Notes: a model not told the origin generated them from the letters alone. DNA of 64,000 nucleotides from Maylandia zebra (GCF_041146795.1 NC_135187.1:21769056-21833055), one strand, 5' to 3'. Positions 27,545 through 40,097 are shown, counted from the stretch's first letter. A program made the numbers and translations.

Positions 27545-28200
27545 ACATGAATGGGGGCAAAAGAGAGAGAAAGGAGAGAAGAGGGAGTGAGGGAGGGAGA
27601 GAGAGGGAGGGTGGGGGGGGGGAGAGTAGACAACCAATTTGTGAGTAATGCAACTAAAAACTGACAAGTGTAATTTCATCCATCTGGGCCGATGTGTAAA
27701 AAGCGCTGCTCTGAACATTCCCCATGATTCCCCCTGATTGATCTTCCCCCGGTCTGAAACACCTATTATTAGCCACGAGCCTAATAGCACCAGGATGGCT
27801 CAGCGCTCTCCCAGGGGCCAATTCTCCGGTCATCTGCCCCTCACTCACCACAGCTGTGGAAACCAACCAGGGAGAGGGTGGAGAGACAGGGGGAGGCGAG
27901 GAGGAGATGGAGCTGCCAAGAGGGGATGGAGGCGTACCTATTGGATGAAGGGTGTGGGAGGGAGGGAGGTGAGTGAAAGAAAAAAGGGGTGGGGGGGTGC
28001 GGGGGGAGAGGTTGAAGGGGAAAGGGAGAGAGGGGTAGAGTGGGCATGAAGAGAGAAATGGAGAGGAGAGAAGGGGGCAGGATGGAGAAGAGATGGAGAC
28101 AGTGGCTGGACATGGATTGGGGGGTGGTGATGGTGGTGTGGGGGTTGGAGAACATAAGAGGAACTGAAAGGGGGTGGGGGACACAAAGAGAGACAAAGTT
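27545..28200. repeat. Purine-rich (G/A) low-complexity domain
   Basis: Two strongly purine-biased blocks (27551-27630 and about 27868-28190), with G runs at 27612-27621 and near 28005, enclose about 230 bp of ordinary complex sequence. On the minus strand this creates long Pro/Ser-rich frames that are not genes. Confidence 0.85.
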
Positions 28201-28448
28201 ATTCACAGGTATTTATCTTCCTTAAAAAAAAAAATCAATCTCACTTTTGCCAAAAGTTGAAATGAAAAACATGCCACCGTATATTTATGCCCGTTTTAAT
28301 TTTTCAGTCTGACCCATAATCATCTTTCAACTTCCAGGTGAGGAAGCTGCACTTACGCACTGAAAAGGTTAAGCACAAAGAACGATTGTCTGTTTTAAAT
28401 TGAATGAAAACTCCAGCCTATCAGGTCGTTTTAGCGTTGATTGTAAAG

Positions 28449-28475
28449 TCTCAGTGCTTAAGGAAAGCACTGAGA
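28449..28475. repeat. 11-bp inverted repeat
   Basis: tctcagtgctt and aagcactgaga flank a 5-nt spacer, a perfect short stem. Confidence 0.8.
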
Positions 28476-28959
28476 TCTGTATTATCCTTAAGCAATAACA
28501 CTTCATTATTTGTCACTCTTTATATATTATTTTTGATTTTAAGCATTTCAATAAATCTTCTATAACCAGAAAACCCATAAGTTTGAGCTTTTGTTGTTCA
28601 TTAGCAACACTTAATCGTATTTATATCTACTTAAAATTGTATTACAGTCTTTTACAAACATACTGCAAATCAGTGGCTCATATGGTAACCTTAGAGCTGA
28701 CACTTAAATCATAAAATGTGATACATTTTTTAATAACCCCCCTGACAGTGTCAGATATGTTTGCAAGCAGTGATCATAAAAGTCAATGTTCAAGGTCCCA
28801 ATGCCAGAGCTGCCATCCGGATGCCCCAAGGTTAGATGTCAACAATAAGAAAGTTTGCACGAAACACAAAGCTGAATGAGAAATGTTGATTGCTGTCTGC
28901 CCATTTTTTTTGGGTAATCTTTTTTTTTGTTTGCGATGGGTTGAGGTCAGAAGTCATCT

Positions 28960-29230
28960 GTTAATCGCCCCTTCAGTCTCTTTGATTGAGTGAGCCCTCA
29001 GGTGAGGCGTAATGCATTTTCAAGGGCAATGATGACAATAATTGGCTACCTTCACTTCACCAAAATGGACAAAGTCCTAAAAATGTCTCCACTCAAATCT
29101 GACAGTTCATTGCAAATGAAAATAAAGCCTGCGAAGGTTTACCAGGCGATGAATTAATAGCTGTGATATTATGAGGCTGGCTATAACCATGATCTCCTGG
29201 CCAGATTATTAAGTTGATCTGTGGTCTGTG
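28960..29230. promoter_or_regulatory. Possible conserved non-coding element
   Basis: Complex unique sequence with gacaataattggc and gatgaattaatagc homeodomain-type cores and balanced composition, between low-complexity neighbours. Candidate only. Confidence 0.3.
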
Positions 29231-32178
29231 GTTTTTGTTAACTCAGAGGACACTGGACACTGCTCACTAGTATTTCACAGCAGTGTAAATGCATGGCGTT
29301 GTTGGGGTGGGCTTTGCATCCATGTGCCTGCTCCATATTTTAAGGAGTTTGTGTGTTTCATTATTTTTGTTTTTTGTTTTTGTGTGTGTTAGATATAATT
29401 ACATATTAAATAATTGGCTTCAGAGTAATTTAGAGAAGCTTGAGATTAATGCAATGGCTGTATCGCTGAGTGTAGCAATAATAACAAACCCAGGAGGGCC
29501 AAGATATGCACAAAGGGTCTGATAATGATTATAGGGATGTTTGATTTATATATATATATATGTATATAAAATATGTAACATTTTATCTAAATAAAAGCAA
29601 AATCTTTATAAAGGTTTTAGCTTTAAAACTATATTTCAGGAATAATTTCTGCAAATGAAAAAAAAGCAGATTTTTTACAGATTTTTTAAAAGATTTTACA
29701 CTTTTATCCACATTCACCTCATCCGAGGAAGCCTGTGTGTTTCTTGCAGGAACACGACCATATTTCTTAATAATAATAACAATAAAGCTACACTTAATCC
29801 ACTGAGTTACACAAACTCTCTGTGAGCACAAAACCTTAAAAAAAAACCCCAAGGCCTACGAGAGCAGCAGGTTTCAGGTAGGAGTGTCCAAAGGTTCAGC
29901 AAAGGTGCGCACCACCTATCACCTGACAGGCTCCTGCTAAGAAGCAGCAGAGAATGAGACGGGCTCTGCCAGCGCACTAGATTTCACCAGGTGTGACTCC
30001 CTTTCTCCTCACTTTCCTTCCACTTCAGCTCACACTGTGCTCTTAAATTTCACGCTCTTTTATTTTGCAGTCGGTGTCGGCTATTGTGAGCAGCACCTCC
30101 TTCAGCGGGGCATTCATCTCTATACGTGAGCCAGGACTTTCCTGTTTGAGGGCACGCTATTTGGTTATTAGTTTGCACCGTGTGCATTGGGGATATGTGT
30201 TGTGGGTGTTTTCTAAGGAGCAGTTTTATCTGCATGTATAGCCCCAACAACAGGATTAAAAAAAAAAATGAGGCTCATTTTCTTATTTCTTACAAAGTTG
30301 AATCCTGTAAAAGACTAAATATATGTGCATATGTGCATATTTGTAGTCTAATATAACAAAAACATATTTTAAATATTCCTTTTGTTAGATTCATCTTATT
30401 TCCCAAGCAGATGAAGCTTATCTTATATGTTAGTGGGATTTTAAATGCTTAAAATCCCTTCATTTGGCCTGCCTGTGCTCTAAATCTGAGCATTATTGGA
30501 CACATGTGTGTTGTGATCCACAGTTTAGACACACAGATTTAAATTTCTTTCTCCATTCTGTGGCTAAAACATCCTTTTCATCCCTCACATCTGTAAATGA
30601 GATTAGGTTCCCTAAGTGGCCACACTTTATTAAGAAGCCAACCATTTTAATGATTATTTCCCAAACAACAATACTGCTGTGTGCTACAGCCTTTTTTATT
30701 TTAATTTTAATTTTATCGTACTAGAGAACTCCTGCAAGGACGGACCAAGTTGTGATGGGATGTTTAGTGTCCACGAACAATTTATGATACCCCTTCCTAA
30801 AGGTTCACCATAATCCGTGTGACATTTCTCCATCCATCAGACTGCATGCCACATATGACGCGCACCGGTGGCGCGCTCAGACTCTGTGGAGGTTGCAAAA
30901 ACCACCTGCCTCCTCAGACACAGACACTAAACCCTCCTCCTGCACCGCTGGCCCCTCAAACACTGACACGTAAAGCATACATTTAATTATATCACCTCAA
31001 CGAAAATGATTTAATTAAGTTTGTAGCACGTTATTTAGATTCATATTATTTTTTAGATCAGGCGCAGTAGAATACCTACTATATGAACTGCAGAAGTGAT
31101 TAACGTGATAATAATGACGAGGACCGTGACGATAATAGTAGCAGCAGCATAAATGTTATTATTAATAATAATAAGATAAGATAAGATATATTTTCCATAC
31201 ATGCTGTATATAAATATATAGCTACCAATTTAAGGAACGTGTATATAATTATATTTCGCTCTTTAATCTGCATCTTTTTTTCTGTAAAGTTTGCTCTTCA
31301 TTTGTGCCTAATGGCCAAACATTTCAGGAGTTTGCTTAATGCTCCTCGTTGTCAAGTTTTCTTTACTAATTTCTGTCTTTCATTCTTTTTTCCCCCTTTC
31401 TCCTCTCTGTCACGACAGATGAAAAGGCGCTCTGATTATTCCAGAAGGTTGGGAAATAAATGATTGTCTTTGAAGTAGGCCCGGGCCTTGGACTACATTA
31501 GAAGCCAAGCATGTGATTTGCAACTGTTGAAGTAAAACCTTCACTCTGCTACAGAAAAAAAAAAAGGAAAAATGAGGAGGGTGGCTTCTCGGCAAAAGAA
31601 AATGGTATCTTTGTTTGCTCCCCTTTGTTTATCAGGGGATTCTTTCTCATTTCCCCCCCTTTTTTTCATTTTTACTAATTCATTTCAATGGCTTTCAAAC
31701 TGGAAAATGGAAATGTTGCTCCTGCCCTCTATTTCGGCGGCAGCGTCCTGGCAACAGAGCAATTTTCTATCATCAGGGATAAACGGCATCGAACAGTACA
31801 TTCTGATAAAAAAAAAAAAGGAAAGAAAGAAAAAAAGCCCATGATTGCTGGCCTTCCTGTCTGTCATCTACCGACCAAATCCTCTCCTTCAAGACCGACC
31901 ACTGTGCTGTCAGACCTAATAATGTCGCGTATTAAGTCGAGAGAGGGGGGAAAGGGGGGACTACATGCACCCCCGGTTCTCACTAGTCTTATTTGTCACC
32001 AACATTAAATTCAGATCAACTTTTTGTATGTAGCTCCTTTGTTATTTACTCCTTTGTACAGGAACAGTGAGTTAGGCGTGTGCTCGCCGAGTTATAGCGT
32101 AACAGCCTAAAATAAAACAAACTGCTATATTGTTAATTCTTCGCAACAAATGCCCTAAGCAGCCTTCTGCAGTCTTCC

Positions 32179-32217
32179 TTATTATTATTATTATTATCAT
32201 TATTATTATTATTATTT
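32179..32217. repeat. (ATT)n microsatellite
   Basis: About 13 ATT units with one interruption (atc). Confidence 0.95.
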
Positions 32218-32219
32218 TA

Positions 32220-32800
32220 CTTTCATCGCGTTATCAAATTCAGTGGCTTTGAGGCCGTTTTCATTAATCCAGTTACGCTTCACCAGCTCGTTTGCCTTCG
32301 TATTTTGCCACCATTTCAGAAGCAAACGAGCAAATATAAACACCATATGACTGGTGCAGGAAACTAAGCAATGCAATCACTCAGGTGGACCTAAACATTC
32401 AATATAGGAAGGCGACAAAAGAAACAAGCGGTCTTAATTAGAACATGGGCCCTAAGTGGGTCCAGTGCAGCTTCAGTCGTGCCAAATTAAATCCATTAGT
32501 CTACGAGAGGCTGTGAAGACTCAGTGATGCAAGCCTGTGCTTATTTGTGGTCATTTAGCTCAACTACGATGGGTCCATCTGAAGGCCGTTGCCTGCACCT
32601 GGGGGCCATCCATGCATGTGCCAATTTTGCTATTTAACCGAGAGATAATGCAATCCTAATTTATGATGCAAAAGTTATGGTAAACAGTCGTCTGCCTGGC
32701 AGCGCTTGGTTATCTTTATAGCAAAACCACACTCATTTTTCTCGGTGTAGTTGCACGTTTTTACAAATCACATCAAAGCCTGGCGTAAGCGAGTTTGCAT
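32220..32800. promoter_or_regulatory. Possible conserved non-coding element
   Basis: Nearly 600 bp of high-complexity, repeat-free sequence, with TAATTA at 32435-32440, further ATTA cores and a balanced base composition, about 4 kb upstream of dlx6a. It is bounded by an ATT array and a TG array. It looks more constrained than its surroundings, but that is judged by eye. Confidence 0.35.
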
Positions 32801-32890
32801 TAGTGCGCTGTGCGCAATTTGCGTGCGTAAAAGCGTCGAGCCGCCATTTGGACACGGATGAACTGTACTGATCGGTGATCGTTTTCGGGC

Positions 32891-32891
<1 letters not shown>

Positions 32892-32958
<67 letters not shown>
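32892..32958. repeat. (TG)n microsatellite
   Basis: About 33 perfect TG units. Frames across it on both strands are artefacts. Confidence 0.99.
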
Positions 32959-32961
<3 letters not shown>

Positions 32962-34779
32962 GCGGTTTGCTCCAGTGAATCCAGTTACAATGAACCACGT
33001 TATGCTGACAGCTGTGTGTGGCATGCATCTGCGCTTCTCTTTTGCCACTTCCCGCCCTTCGCACGGCAGAGATGGAGAGCAGTCGACGCCTGGCTGTCTG
33101 TGAAGCGCCAGTGGCTTTGCGCTGTGGAGAAGGGAGACATGTTGTTTAAGTGCCTCCCGGTGTCTTTCTGCAGTGACTTGCCTCAGCGTCCTCAACCGCT
33201 CCTAGTCCCTGGGAAGCCAAAGAAGTGGCTTTCCATGGGAGCCAGTCAATAGCTGTTAGTGGGACCGACCGCAAACACCCAGCCTCTCATTTACAGTTAT
33301 GACCTATGTTCTGTTGGAACTCTGTGTTAACGCTCAGATACGATTAACACGTGTGGCCAGATAGACTGAAAAAGACACGCGGTGCTAAAACAGGCAGTGA
33401 CACGCATTCAGAAAGAGGTGGGGAGATCACATTTACGCATGTATAGATCACCTTATCCACAAGCGTGCTGATATTACCAATTTAGGTTATGTCCTATCGG
33501 CTGTGTTAACCACAATATGCCGTTAAGTTCCACCTGTAAATGCAGGCGTGCAAATCTTCTCAGTTTCCATGTACTGCCGTCACAGACAGTGGATGTTAGG
33601 GGAAATCCCAGGCCTGATACAGACCCGGCGTTTGGATATTGGAGTGATTTTAAAGAGTCATTCATCAGCGTTTATAAGACAGCAGGAAATAAAGACCACT
33701 TCTGTTAAACCAGCACGGCCATTGATTGTGCTGAAGGTCAATCATCTACTTAGGGACAAAGTGATTTCTAGATTTGCAGCTGAACGCTGCTCATTTTGTG
33801 ATTGACATTTTGTCGAGCTGAAATATAAAATAATTTTTCTCCAGAATAAGGCCATGAACTTGTATAATCCAAGATTAACCGGAGACATGATACAGCAGGT
33901 AAAGAATGACTCAAGGGTGTCATTTTTAAAATATATAATTTTTATAGGATAATTGTTTTTGCTTCTGTTCTTTTTAGTAATAAAGTACAATTAAAGTTTT
34001 TTTAAACAGTCCACTGATTACATGTTATATGGGTCGCTGTTTGCAATCAGACACGGCTGTCAGCACGCGTGCAAAAAGCCCAGATCTTAAACATTTCAAA
34101 AACACCAAGGTCGAGTATGTCATGTTCTCTCCATTCAAGCAAATCCGTCCTTTCACCACTTCACTTAATCTCGGTGTGCACAGAAACACGCCTGCAGGGA
34201 CGTCGAGACTTTGACATTACCCGCACAGTCATCTTAATCTTAATAATTCCGACGGTGGCGCGCTTGTGATGCTGCAAAAAAACAAAACAAAACAACAACA
34301 ACAAAACCTGGGGAATGAAGATGTCTCATATAACGAAGGCTGGGGTTTTAAGTCCGCGGGGAAGCGGCTAACATCACTGCAAAGCATGTTCGTGTTTGTA
34401 GTAGGACTCAAAGGCGATTAGAAAAGCTATCGGATCTGGTTTCTCCTCTGCGTGTCCAAGTGGAACACGGGCAGGGGAATTGGCCACTATGCTAGATCAC
34501 TGAGGGGTGACCAAGGTGGGCTGACTCATTCCAGGTCTGCGAGGCCACACTCTTTGCTTAAAATAGCGAATTACAAGAGGCAATAAAATCATTCGTCAAT
34601 GTCAGCAAAAGAAGCTCTTACCTGCAGCCCTCCCGACGACAAAAGAGCAACTCTGATTAATCTGAATCAGACTCGCTTAATCTAAAGGACTCTGCAGGAA
34701 TAAAACAAATCCATGTGGATGCCTTCGGCTGCAACACATCCCTGCCTCTGTGCTCCCCTCCTTGCTCCGCTGCTGTAAA

Positions 34780-35130
34780 ATGATTATCCGGCTGGGTTGT
34801 GCACTTTTAAATCCCACAAAGTAAATAACAACCGTAGCTGACGATAATAGCAAGGTACCAAGTTCTTGTTACAGAAAAGGAGAAAATTGAAACTAAACGC
34901 TGCATTTAGACAACCATTTTTGATAAGAGGATAATTGAGGCCACACTGGCGTATAATTAGGGGATAATTTATGCTATATCCACTTTTATTCCACCCTCCC
35001 AAAATAAATCCAGTCCATAATCATTACAGGCGAATTGTTCTTAATTTTATAGCTGCAATTTGAGTAAAGTGTGGCCGCTAATCAAATAGGTTTTCGTAGT
35101 AACTTGATTGCAACCATAATTATTTTGCGT
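34780..35130. promoter_or_regulatory. Possible conserved non-coding element
   Basis: Unique AT-rich sequence 1.5 kb upstream of dlx6a with TAATTA at 34954-34959 and 35117-35122 and several more TAAT cores. A candidate Dlx-bound or homeodomain-bound element. No alignment available. Confidence 0.3.
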
Positions 35131-36339
35131 CGCCTTTTTTTTTTTTGTTAAATCGCTAAATGCCACATTGCGTGGAAAAAAATGCTGAAAGTGGTGCAAA
35201 ACATGATTTGAATACCTATTGCATTATTATAAGCGTAAATAGCATTTTATTCTTATTTGCTACTCGAACATGGCAGCCCTTGGAGACAAACTGTATAATT
35301 TACATATATTGAGGACCCTATCAGGCCTCATATTGCAACAGGGATAAAAGACACTGTCAGTTTATCCGGGTATCCACCCTTCTATCTGCAAAATAACCTA
35401 TTGTACCTCAGGCATATTGTTATTTGATGTGTCACATGTACGGTATTTTGAATTGTCTGAGGATCCTTAATCATATGGTCAGTAGCCCCGGGAAAAAATG
35501 AACAGTTATAATATATGTTACTTTCAGAGCAGAAGAGGGTGGGGTTTGAAGAGGGGGACAGCTCATTAGGCAAACATCAAAGCAAATACTACACTGCAAA
35601 AAACAACAAAAAAAGTGTTTTTCTTATCAAATAGGCTGTCAAGATAAAAAATAAAAATGAAAAAGTTAAATGAAATTAAGAATAACAATTCAAGTCTAAG
35701 ATAAACTTTCGCTCACTTCCAGATCTACTCCACCTGTTCCAGGTGTTTCCTTGGCATTAAACGCGTCACTCTCCCGCTATAGGCATTAATATTTTAAGTG
35801 TCACAAAATGTAAAAACCTTAAAAGAGCCACATAGTGCAGCTGGGATTATTCTTTACTCTTTTATAAATTTGACTGAAAAATCCTTTTTCAAATAAAATT
35901 ATTGCTGGTTTGAGGAGATTGGTGTTAATAGTATTATATTTTTTTAATGTAGGGTAAAATAATTCAGTTTCGGTTTGAAATCGATTCAGCTATTCCCGAA
36001 CACGTGTTTGTGTGATGCTTTCCTATATGCAATTACTTCCTCAGCAAATGAGGACCTAAAGCCAGAAAAGTAAATAGGGGAAACGTAAAGACTGCCCGCT
36101 TCAGATTAAATCAAAGTGCACGCTATATGTTGCGCGTCGCGCGTAATTTGGAGTTTGGGTTAAAAAACAAAATCGACTCGGCAGTTTCCAAAAGAGCGGA
36201 GGTTTTTTTTTTCTCTCTCCCTTTTTTTTAAACGTGTGGGGCTTGTCTGTAGGAATTAGGCGTCTTTCCCACCACATATTATTTCCCCCATAGTTGTGGT
36301 GGGAGCTGGTAAGGTGGGTTAACTCCAGCTCAAGTCTCC

Positions 36340-36695
36340 GTGAAGCGCAGAGCAGTGATGACGTTGGGTTGGATGACCAATCGGGAGGCGCTGCCCTTTG
36401 GAGACAAACCATTTTACTTGTAGTGTCTGCATCAAGTCTGGAAGCAAGGGCTCAATTTTAACAGAATCCACCTTAAAATCTCTCCCTTAACTTATGCCTA
36501 CCTTCCACCACTTTGAGTGAGAATATCACAGGACAAGGGGGGGAAATAAAGACGCCTCTGGAAAAATCGGGTGTTAATAGGACAATATCTGCTCGCGGTG
36601 GAGAGAGGGGAGAGAGACAACAGCACAGCGAGAGAGAAAAAACCGATTTGGTCTTGAGAGAGAGGGGGGTGAGTGCTCTCAAGGCAGAAAATTCG
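36340..36695 (+). promoter_or_regulatory. dlx6a: Putative dlx6a promoter and 5' UTR
   Basis: A locally GC-richer segment precedes the dlx6a start. It carries TGACGTTGG at about 36358-36366 and a CCAAT box at 36377-36381, about 315 bp before the ATG, followed by a purine-rich leader (36590-36670). The order of motifs fits a TATA-less promoter. The start site is not defined. Confidence 0.4.
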
Positions 36696-38393
36696 ATGAT
36701 GACCATGACTACGATGGCTGACGGTCTGGAGGCTCAGGACTCGTCCAAGTCTGCTTTCATGGAGTTTGGACAGCAGTCGCACTCACAGCAGAGCTCCCCA
36801 TCGATGGGCAGCGGCCACTACCCGCTGCACTGTCTCCACTCCGGCTCACACTCTCACCACCAGCACGACAACACCCCGTACCCCGGGAGCAACACCTACA
36901 ACAGGTCGTTACCTTACCCTTACGTGAGCCATCCACACCACAGCCCGTACCTGCCGTCCTATCACAACAACATGGGAGGACAGACAAGGTTAGACGGCAC
37001 AGGTAAGAGACCCGCGTTTTTCGCCAGCCAAATGGAAAATGCACCACAGCGTGCTCGACAGTGCCATTAGAGCATACCTCCTTCTTCTTCGTTTTCTTTT
37101 CTTTTCTTTTTTTTAGTGCGGGTGGTCCACAGTGGGGATCGAACATTTCTCCATGCCAGCCTCGTGGTGTCATGCCCAAATCACCGCACGGCCGCTCCAA
37201 ATTCGGGAATTATCTTTCGAGCGTAGGCGGGCGATCGCGAAAATTGTGCGTAAATGGCACCGGATAATTCAAGATCCAGCCTTCTTTTTCTTCCTCCGCC
37301 GTCCCCTCCTAGCACTCCCTTCGGTTCCCCCACAAAATCTGCTTCAAATGCCCGGGGTGTGATCATGTCGACCGTGCAATCCTCACCAACTACTCGTGGA
37401 AATTAGGCCCGCACGCCTTGAATGTTGTAATTAGCATTTAATTGACATGTCATTACCAGCAATATCCTAAATATGACAGCGTATGAGGATTGCGGGCTGC
37501 CTCGGCGCTTAAAGCCAACGAGGGAGAGAGAGATGTCAGCGTTTATCAGCCAGAATTTTCATTGTTTTTTTTCTCACATTGTTTGTCCCCCCTCGATTTA
37601 CTCTTTACCGCAACTATATATATTTTTTCAGCGTGCTTCCTGCACACAAATGAACGCGTACAGCGTGCCTGTGGGCTTGAACAATAATAATAACGTTTGC
37701 TTGTTTTTGTTGCAGAGCAGCAGAAGACGACAGTGATCGAAAACGGGGAGATTCGTTTTAACGGCAAAGGCAAGAAGATTCGCAAACCTCGGACAATTTA
37801 TTCCAGTTTGCAGCTTCAAGCACTGAACCACCGTTTCCAGCAAACACAGTACCTCGCTTTACCGGAGCGCGCCGAGCTGGCCGCCTCTCTAGGACTGACG
37901 CAAACACAGGTATGAGGAGAAACGCGCACTGCTTTACATTTTAACACTGCCTCCAGAAACAAAATATACTGTATCAGTTTGGTAATTTTAATAAACGTTG
38001 TATTTTGATTTCTCACTTTATTAATCTTGTGTGCTTCTATATTTTGTATATTAATTATATTAAAAGACGAAATGTTGCGTAAATACAACTGACCTCCATG
38101 TGGGATCTTTATCCTTAACTAACGGCGCGCGCCCCTCTCGTCCTCTCCCGCAGGTAAAAATTTGGTTTCAGAATAAAAGGTCAAAGTTCAAGAAGCTGCT
38201 GAAGCAAGGCGGTAACCCGCACGAGAGCGAGCCCATCCCGGGCTCCATGTCCCTGTCCCCGCGCTCTCCGAGCATCCCCCCAATCTGGGACGTGTCGGCC
38301 TCATCCAAAGGAGTAAACATGCCGGCCAACAGCTACATGCCCGGCTACTCTCACTGGTATTCCTCCCCACATCAAGACTCAATGCAGAGATAG
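36696..38393 (+). CDS. dlx6a: Dlx6a, distal-less class homeodomain transcription factor (3 coding exons)
   Basis: Nuclear sequence-specific DNA-binding protein of the Distal-less family, active in branchial arch, fin/limb, ear and forebrain GABAergic development. Coding exons are 36696-37002, 37716-37909 and 38154-38393, joined at GT/AG sites with matching phases, giving 246 aa. The N-terminus [20 protein letters not shown] matches vertebrate Dlx6, followed by a His/Ser/Tyr-rich segment without the long poly-Gln/His runs of mammals. The homeodomain is at about residues 124-183 and is split, as in all Dlx genes, just before [14 protein letters not shown] (third helix). The C-terminus has the Dlx6 WDVSASSKG and [11 protein letters not shown] blocks and ends at MQR. 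Mammalian Dlx6, as I recall it, continues a few residues further. I chose the start by homology; the frame stays open upstream to an ATG at 36513 (see findings). It is convergent with dlx5a. Other Dlx members fit the N- and C-terminal blocks less well. Confidence 0.97.
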
Positions 38394-39243
38394 ACTGACG
38401 ACGAAAGCAAGGTCAGGGAGCCTGTCTTGGAGAGGCCTCCGGATCTCGGCAATGCAGTTTCCAACGTAGCCTACAATTTGTGTCAGCTCAGAAACTGGAT
38501 GCTGGAGAGGAGCAGGCAACAACAACAACAACAACAACGAAAAAAAGCCCCCTCTCTCTTCCACTCCTTTGCTGAAGGATGAGACACAGCCAAGCCTCGG
38601 TGTGTGATGATGATGACACAAACAAGGGAACTAACCATTTTTAGCGTACATGGCTGTTCAGTGGGCTCGCATTTGTTATGCTTTCATTCTTGTCACCATC
38701 TGAACCGTCAATATACCAAATATTATCAGTGACATTTTAGCCACTTTGGACAAAGACTGCTCACACTCTCTATGCGCTGCTGTGGCGCCCAGAAACCTTT
38801 TTTTTCTTTTGCCATGGTGGACTGCTTTTTTTTTCAAAATTTTCTTCCTTCAATTTTTTTCCCTCCCTGATTGTTTCTCCAACATGCAAAACCAAGCAAA
38901 TTGTCTGTCTGTAAATATAATCTGCGATTTTAGTTGTACATACACTTTTTATGTTTTGTCAGATTGAGTAAACGGTGACTCAAAAACAGACTCCTGCTGT
39001 TCCATGATTTCAAAAAAAAAAAAGAAGAAGAAGAAATGGGTGGGGGTGGGGGGAAGAAGAAAAAGATATTCATTTTAATCTAGGCCTTTTTGTGCGTCAT
39101 ATTGGGCCAACATCACGTCCAAAAAAGGGCCTATTTCCCGTCTCCCTGGTGTGTGCAAGCTCAGAGCAGACAACACGAGCATAAGTTAATGACACGGTGC
39201 TCACTGAAAAGCCCATTTCACTAGAGTAAACATTTTAAATAAA
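38394..39243 (+). other. dlx6a: Putative dlx6a 3' UTR with poly(A) signal
   Basis: Non-coding, AT- and T-rich sequence follows the dlx6a stop. It includes a (CAA)n tract at about 38516-38538 and an A-rich run near 39010. The first canonical AATAAA is at 39238-39243, giving a UTR of about 850 nt if used. Confidence 0.45.
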
Positions 39244-39289
39244 TCCAATGAATGAAAAACTCCACAGTATATAGATTTATCAAACGCAC

Positions 39290-39880
39290 TCAGCACCAGA
39301 GGAAATTAACTTACCCTCAACCCGCCGCTGCCTACATTCACCTCGAAAGACATTTGCTCCAGGTCCAGCTTATCTTGTCATTTTCACCCTCAATTATTAG
39401 AAGTATTGACAAAATGTTTTCTCCCTTCTCTCCGTCCTAATGCAGGCCGTTAAATGCCAAGCTCCGCGGGATCGATGCTGAACAAAGCAGCCAGCTGCAG
39501 CGGCGTTCAATATGAAGGAGATATTTGGGACAATTTGTGGGTTTTTATCCAAGTGAGGCTTTTTTTCTCTCTCCCCCATTCTCATAAATGCAGACATAAT
39601 TAGGGTAATTTTTGATGTAGCCCGCTGATTACAGCGTTTTTACCGTCAAAGATAATTACCTGTAATTTTCTACCACTTTTAATACTAAAAGGCATCTTTA
39701 TTTGGATTTGAGGTAGCACAGATGGAACAAAAGGGAAAATTATTCGGTTATTCATATACAAATTGCTGAGAAGAGTGAGCGCTCGGGATATTATCTGAAA
39801 TTACAACGCTGAAAAGCTTCATGCAGCTGTCAAGTCGCGGATGTCCCACTGGCGCACATTCAGCATACCTGGGCCCCCAG
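39290..39880. promoter_or_regulatory. Candidate intergenic Dlx enhancer I56i
   Basis: This is complex, non-repetitive sequence in the dlx6a-dlx5a intergenic region, where vertebrates keep two deeply conserved enhancers (I56i and I56ii) that drive forebrain and arch expression and are bound by Dlx proteins. TAATTA homeodomain sites lie at 39597-39602 and 39653-39658, with further TAATTT and ATTA cores nearby. The block around 39596-39740 resembles my memory of the I56i core. The name is tentative: position and motif content are seen, conservation is recalled and not computed. Confidence 0.6.
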
Positions 39881-40026
39881 GCTGGGGCCTATCTGCTCCT
39901 GGGCCATGATCGGGCTGCAGGGAGCCGAAAGCAGCAGTCGAGTAAACATCAACAGAGCTCATAAATACGCAGTCGCGCATATTCAGCACCAGAAAATGAC
40001 GATTTTTAATGGCTTTGATGAGTTTC

Positions 40027-40028
<2 letters not shown>

Positions 40029-40096
<68 letters not shown>
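40029..40096. repeat. (GATA)n microsatellite
   Basis: About 17 near-perfect copies of GATA between the two candidate Dlx enhancers. Confidence 0.98.

Positions 40097-40097
<1 letters not shown>

Larger units (their letters stand above)
24215..36339. other. Gene-free region upstream of dlx6a
   Basis: No supported gene. Long low-complexity frames (27654-28206, 32768-33195) are purine/pyrimidine or CA-repeat artefacts. The region mixes microsatellites, a polypurine domain at 27545-28200 and several complex TAATTA-bearing stretches listed separately as possible regulatory elements. sem1, which lies upstream of DLX6 in mammals, is not visible here. Confidence 0.4.

Noticed and set aside
27654..28206. 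Minus-strand frames up to 180 aa rich in Pro and Ser
   Set aside because: They are translations of the purine-rich domain, occur in three frames at once and have no domain, splice context or family resemblance.
32768..33252. Frames of 98-131 aa on both strands
   Set aside because: Each is built on the TG/CA microsatellite at 32892-32958 (poly His-Thr or Val-Cys). No coding signal outside it.
35585..35720. Possible MITE start (cactgcaaaaaacaac)
   Set aside because: A common fish repeat begins like this, but the rest is too diverged and AT-rich to delimit.
1..36339. sem1 (shfm1), the mammalian neighbour of DLX6
   Set aside because: I looked for its acidic DDEFEEFP and WEDNWDDD blocks in the frames and found none. 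It is presumably further upstream or elsewhere.
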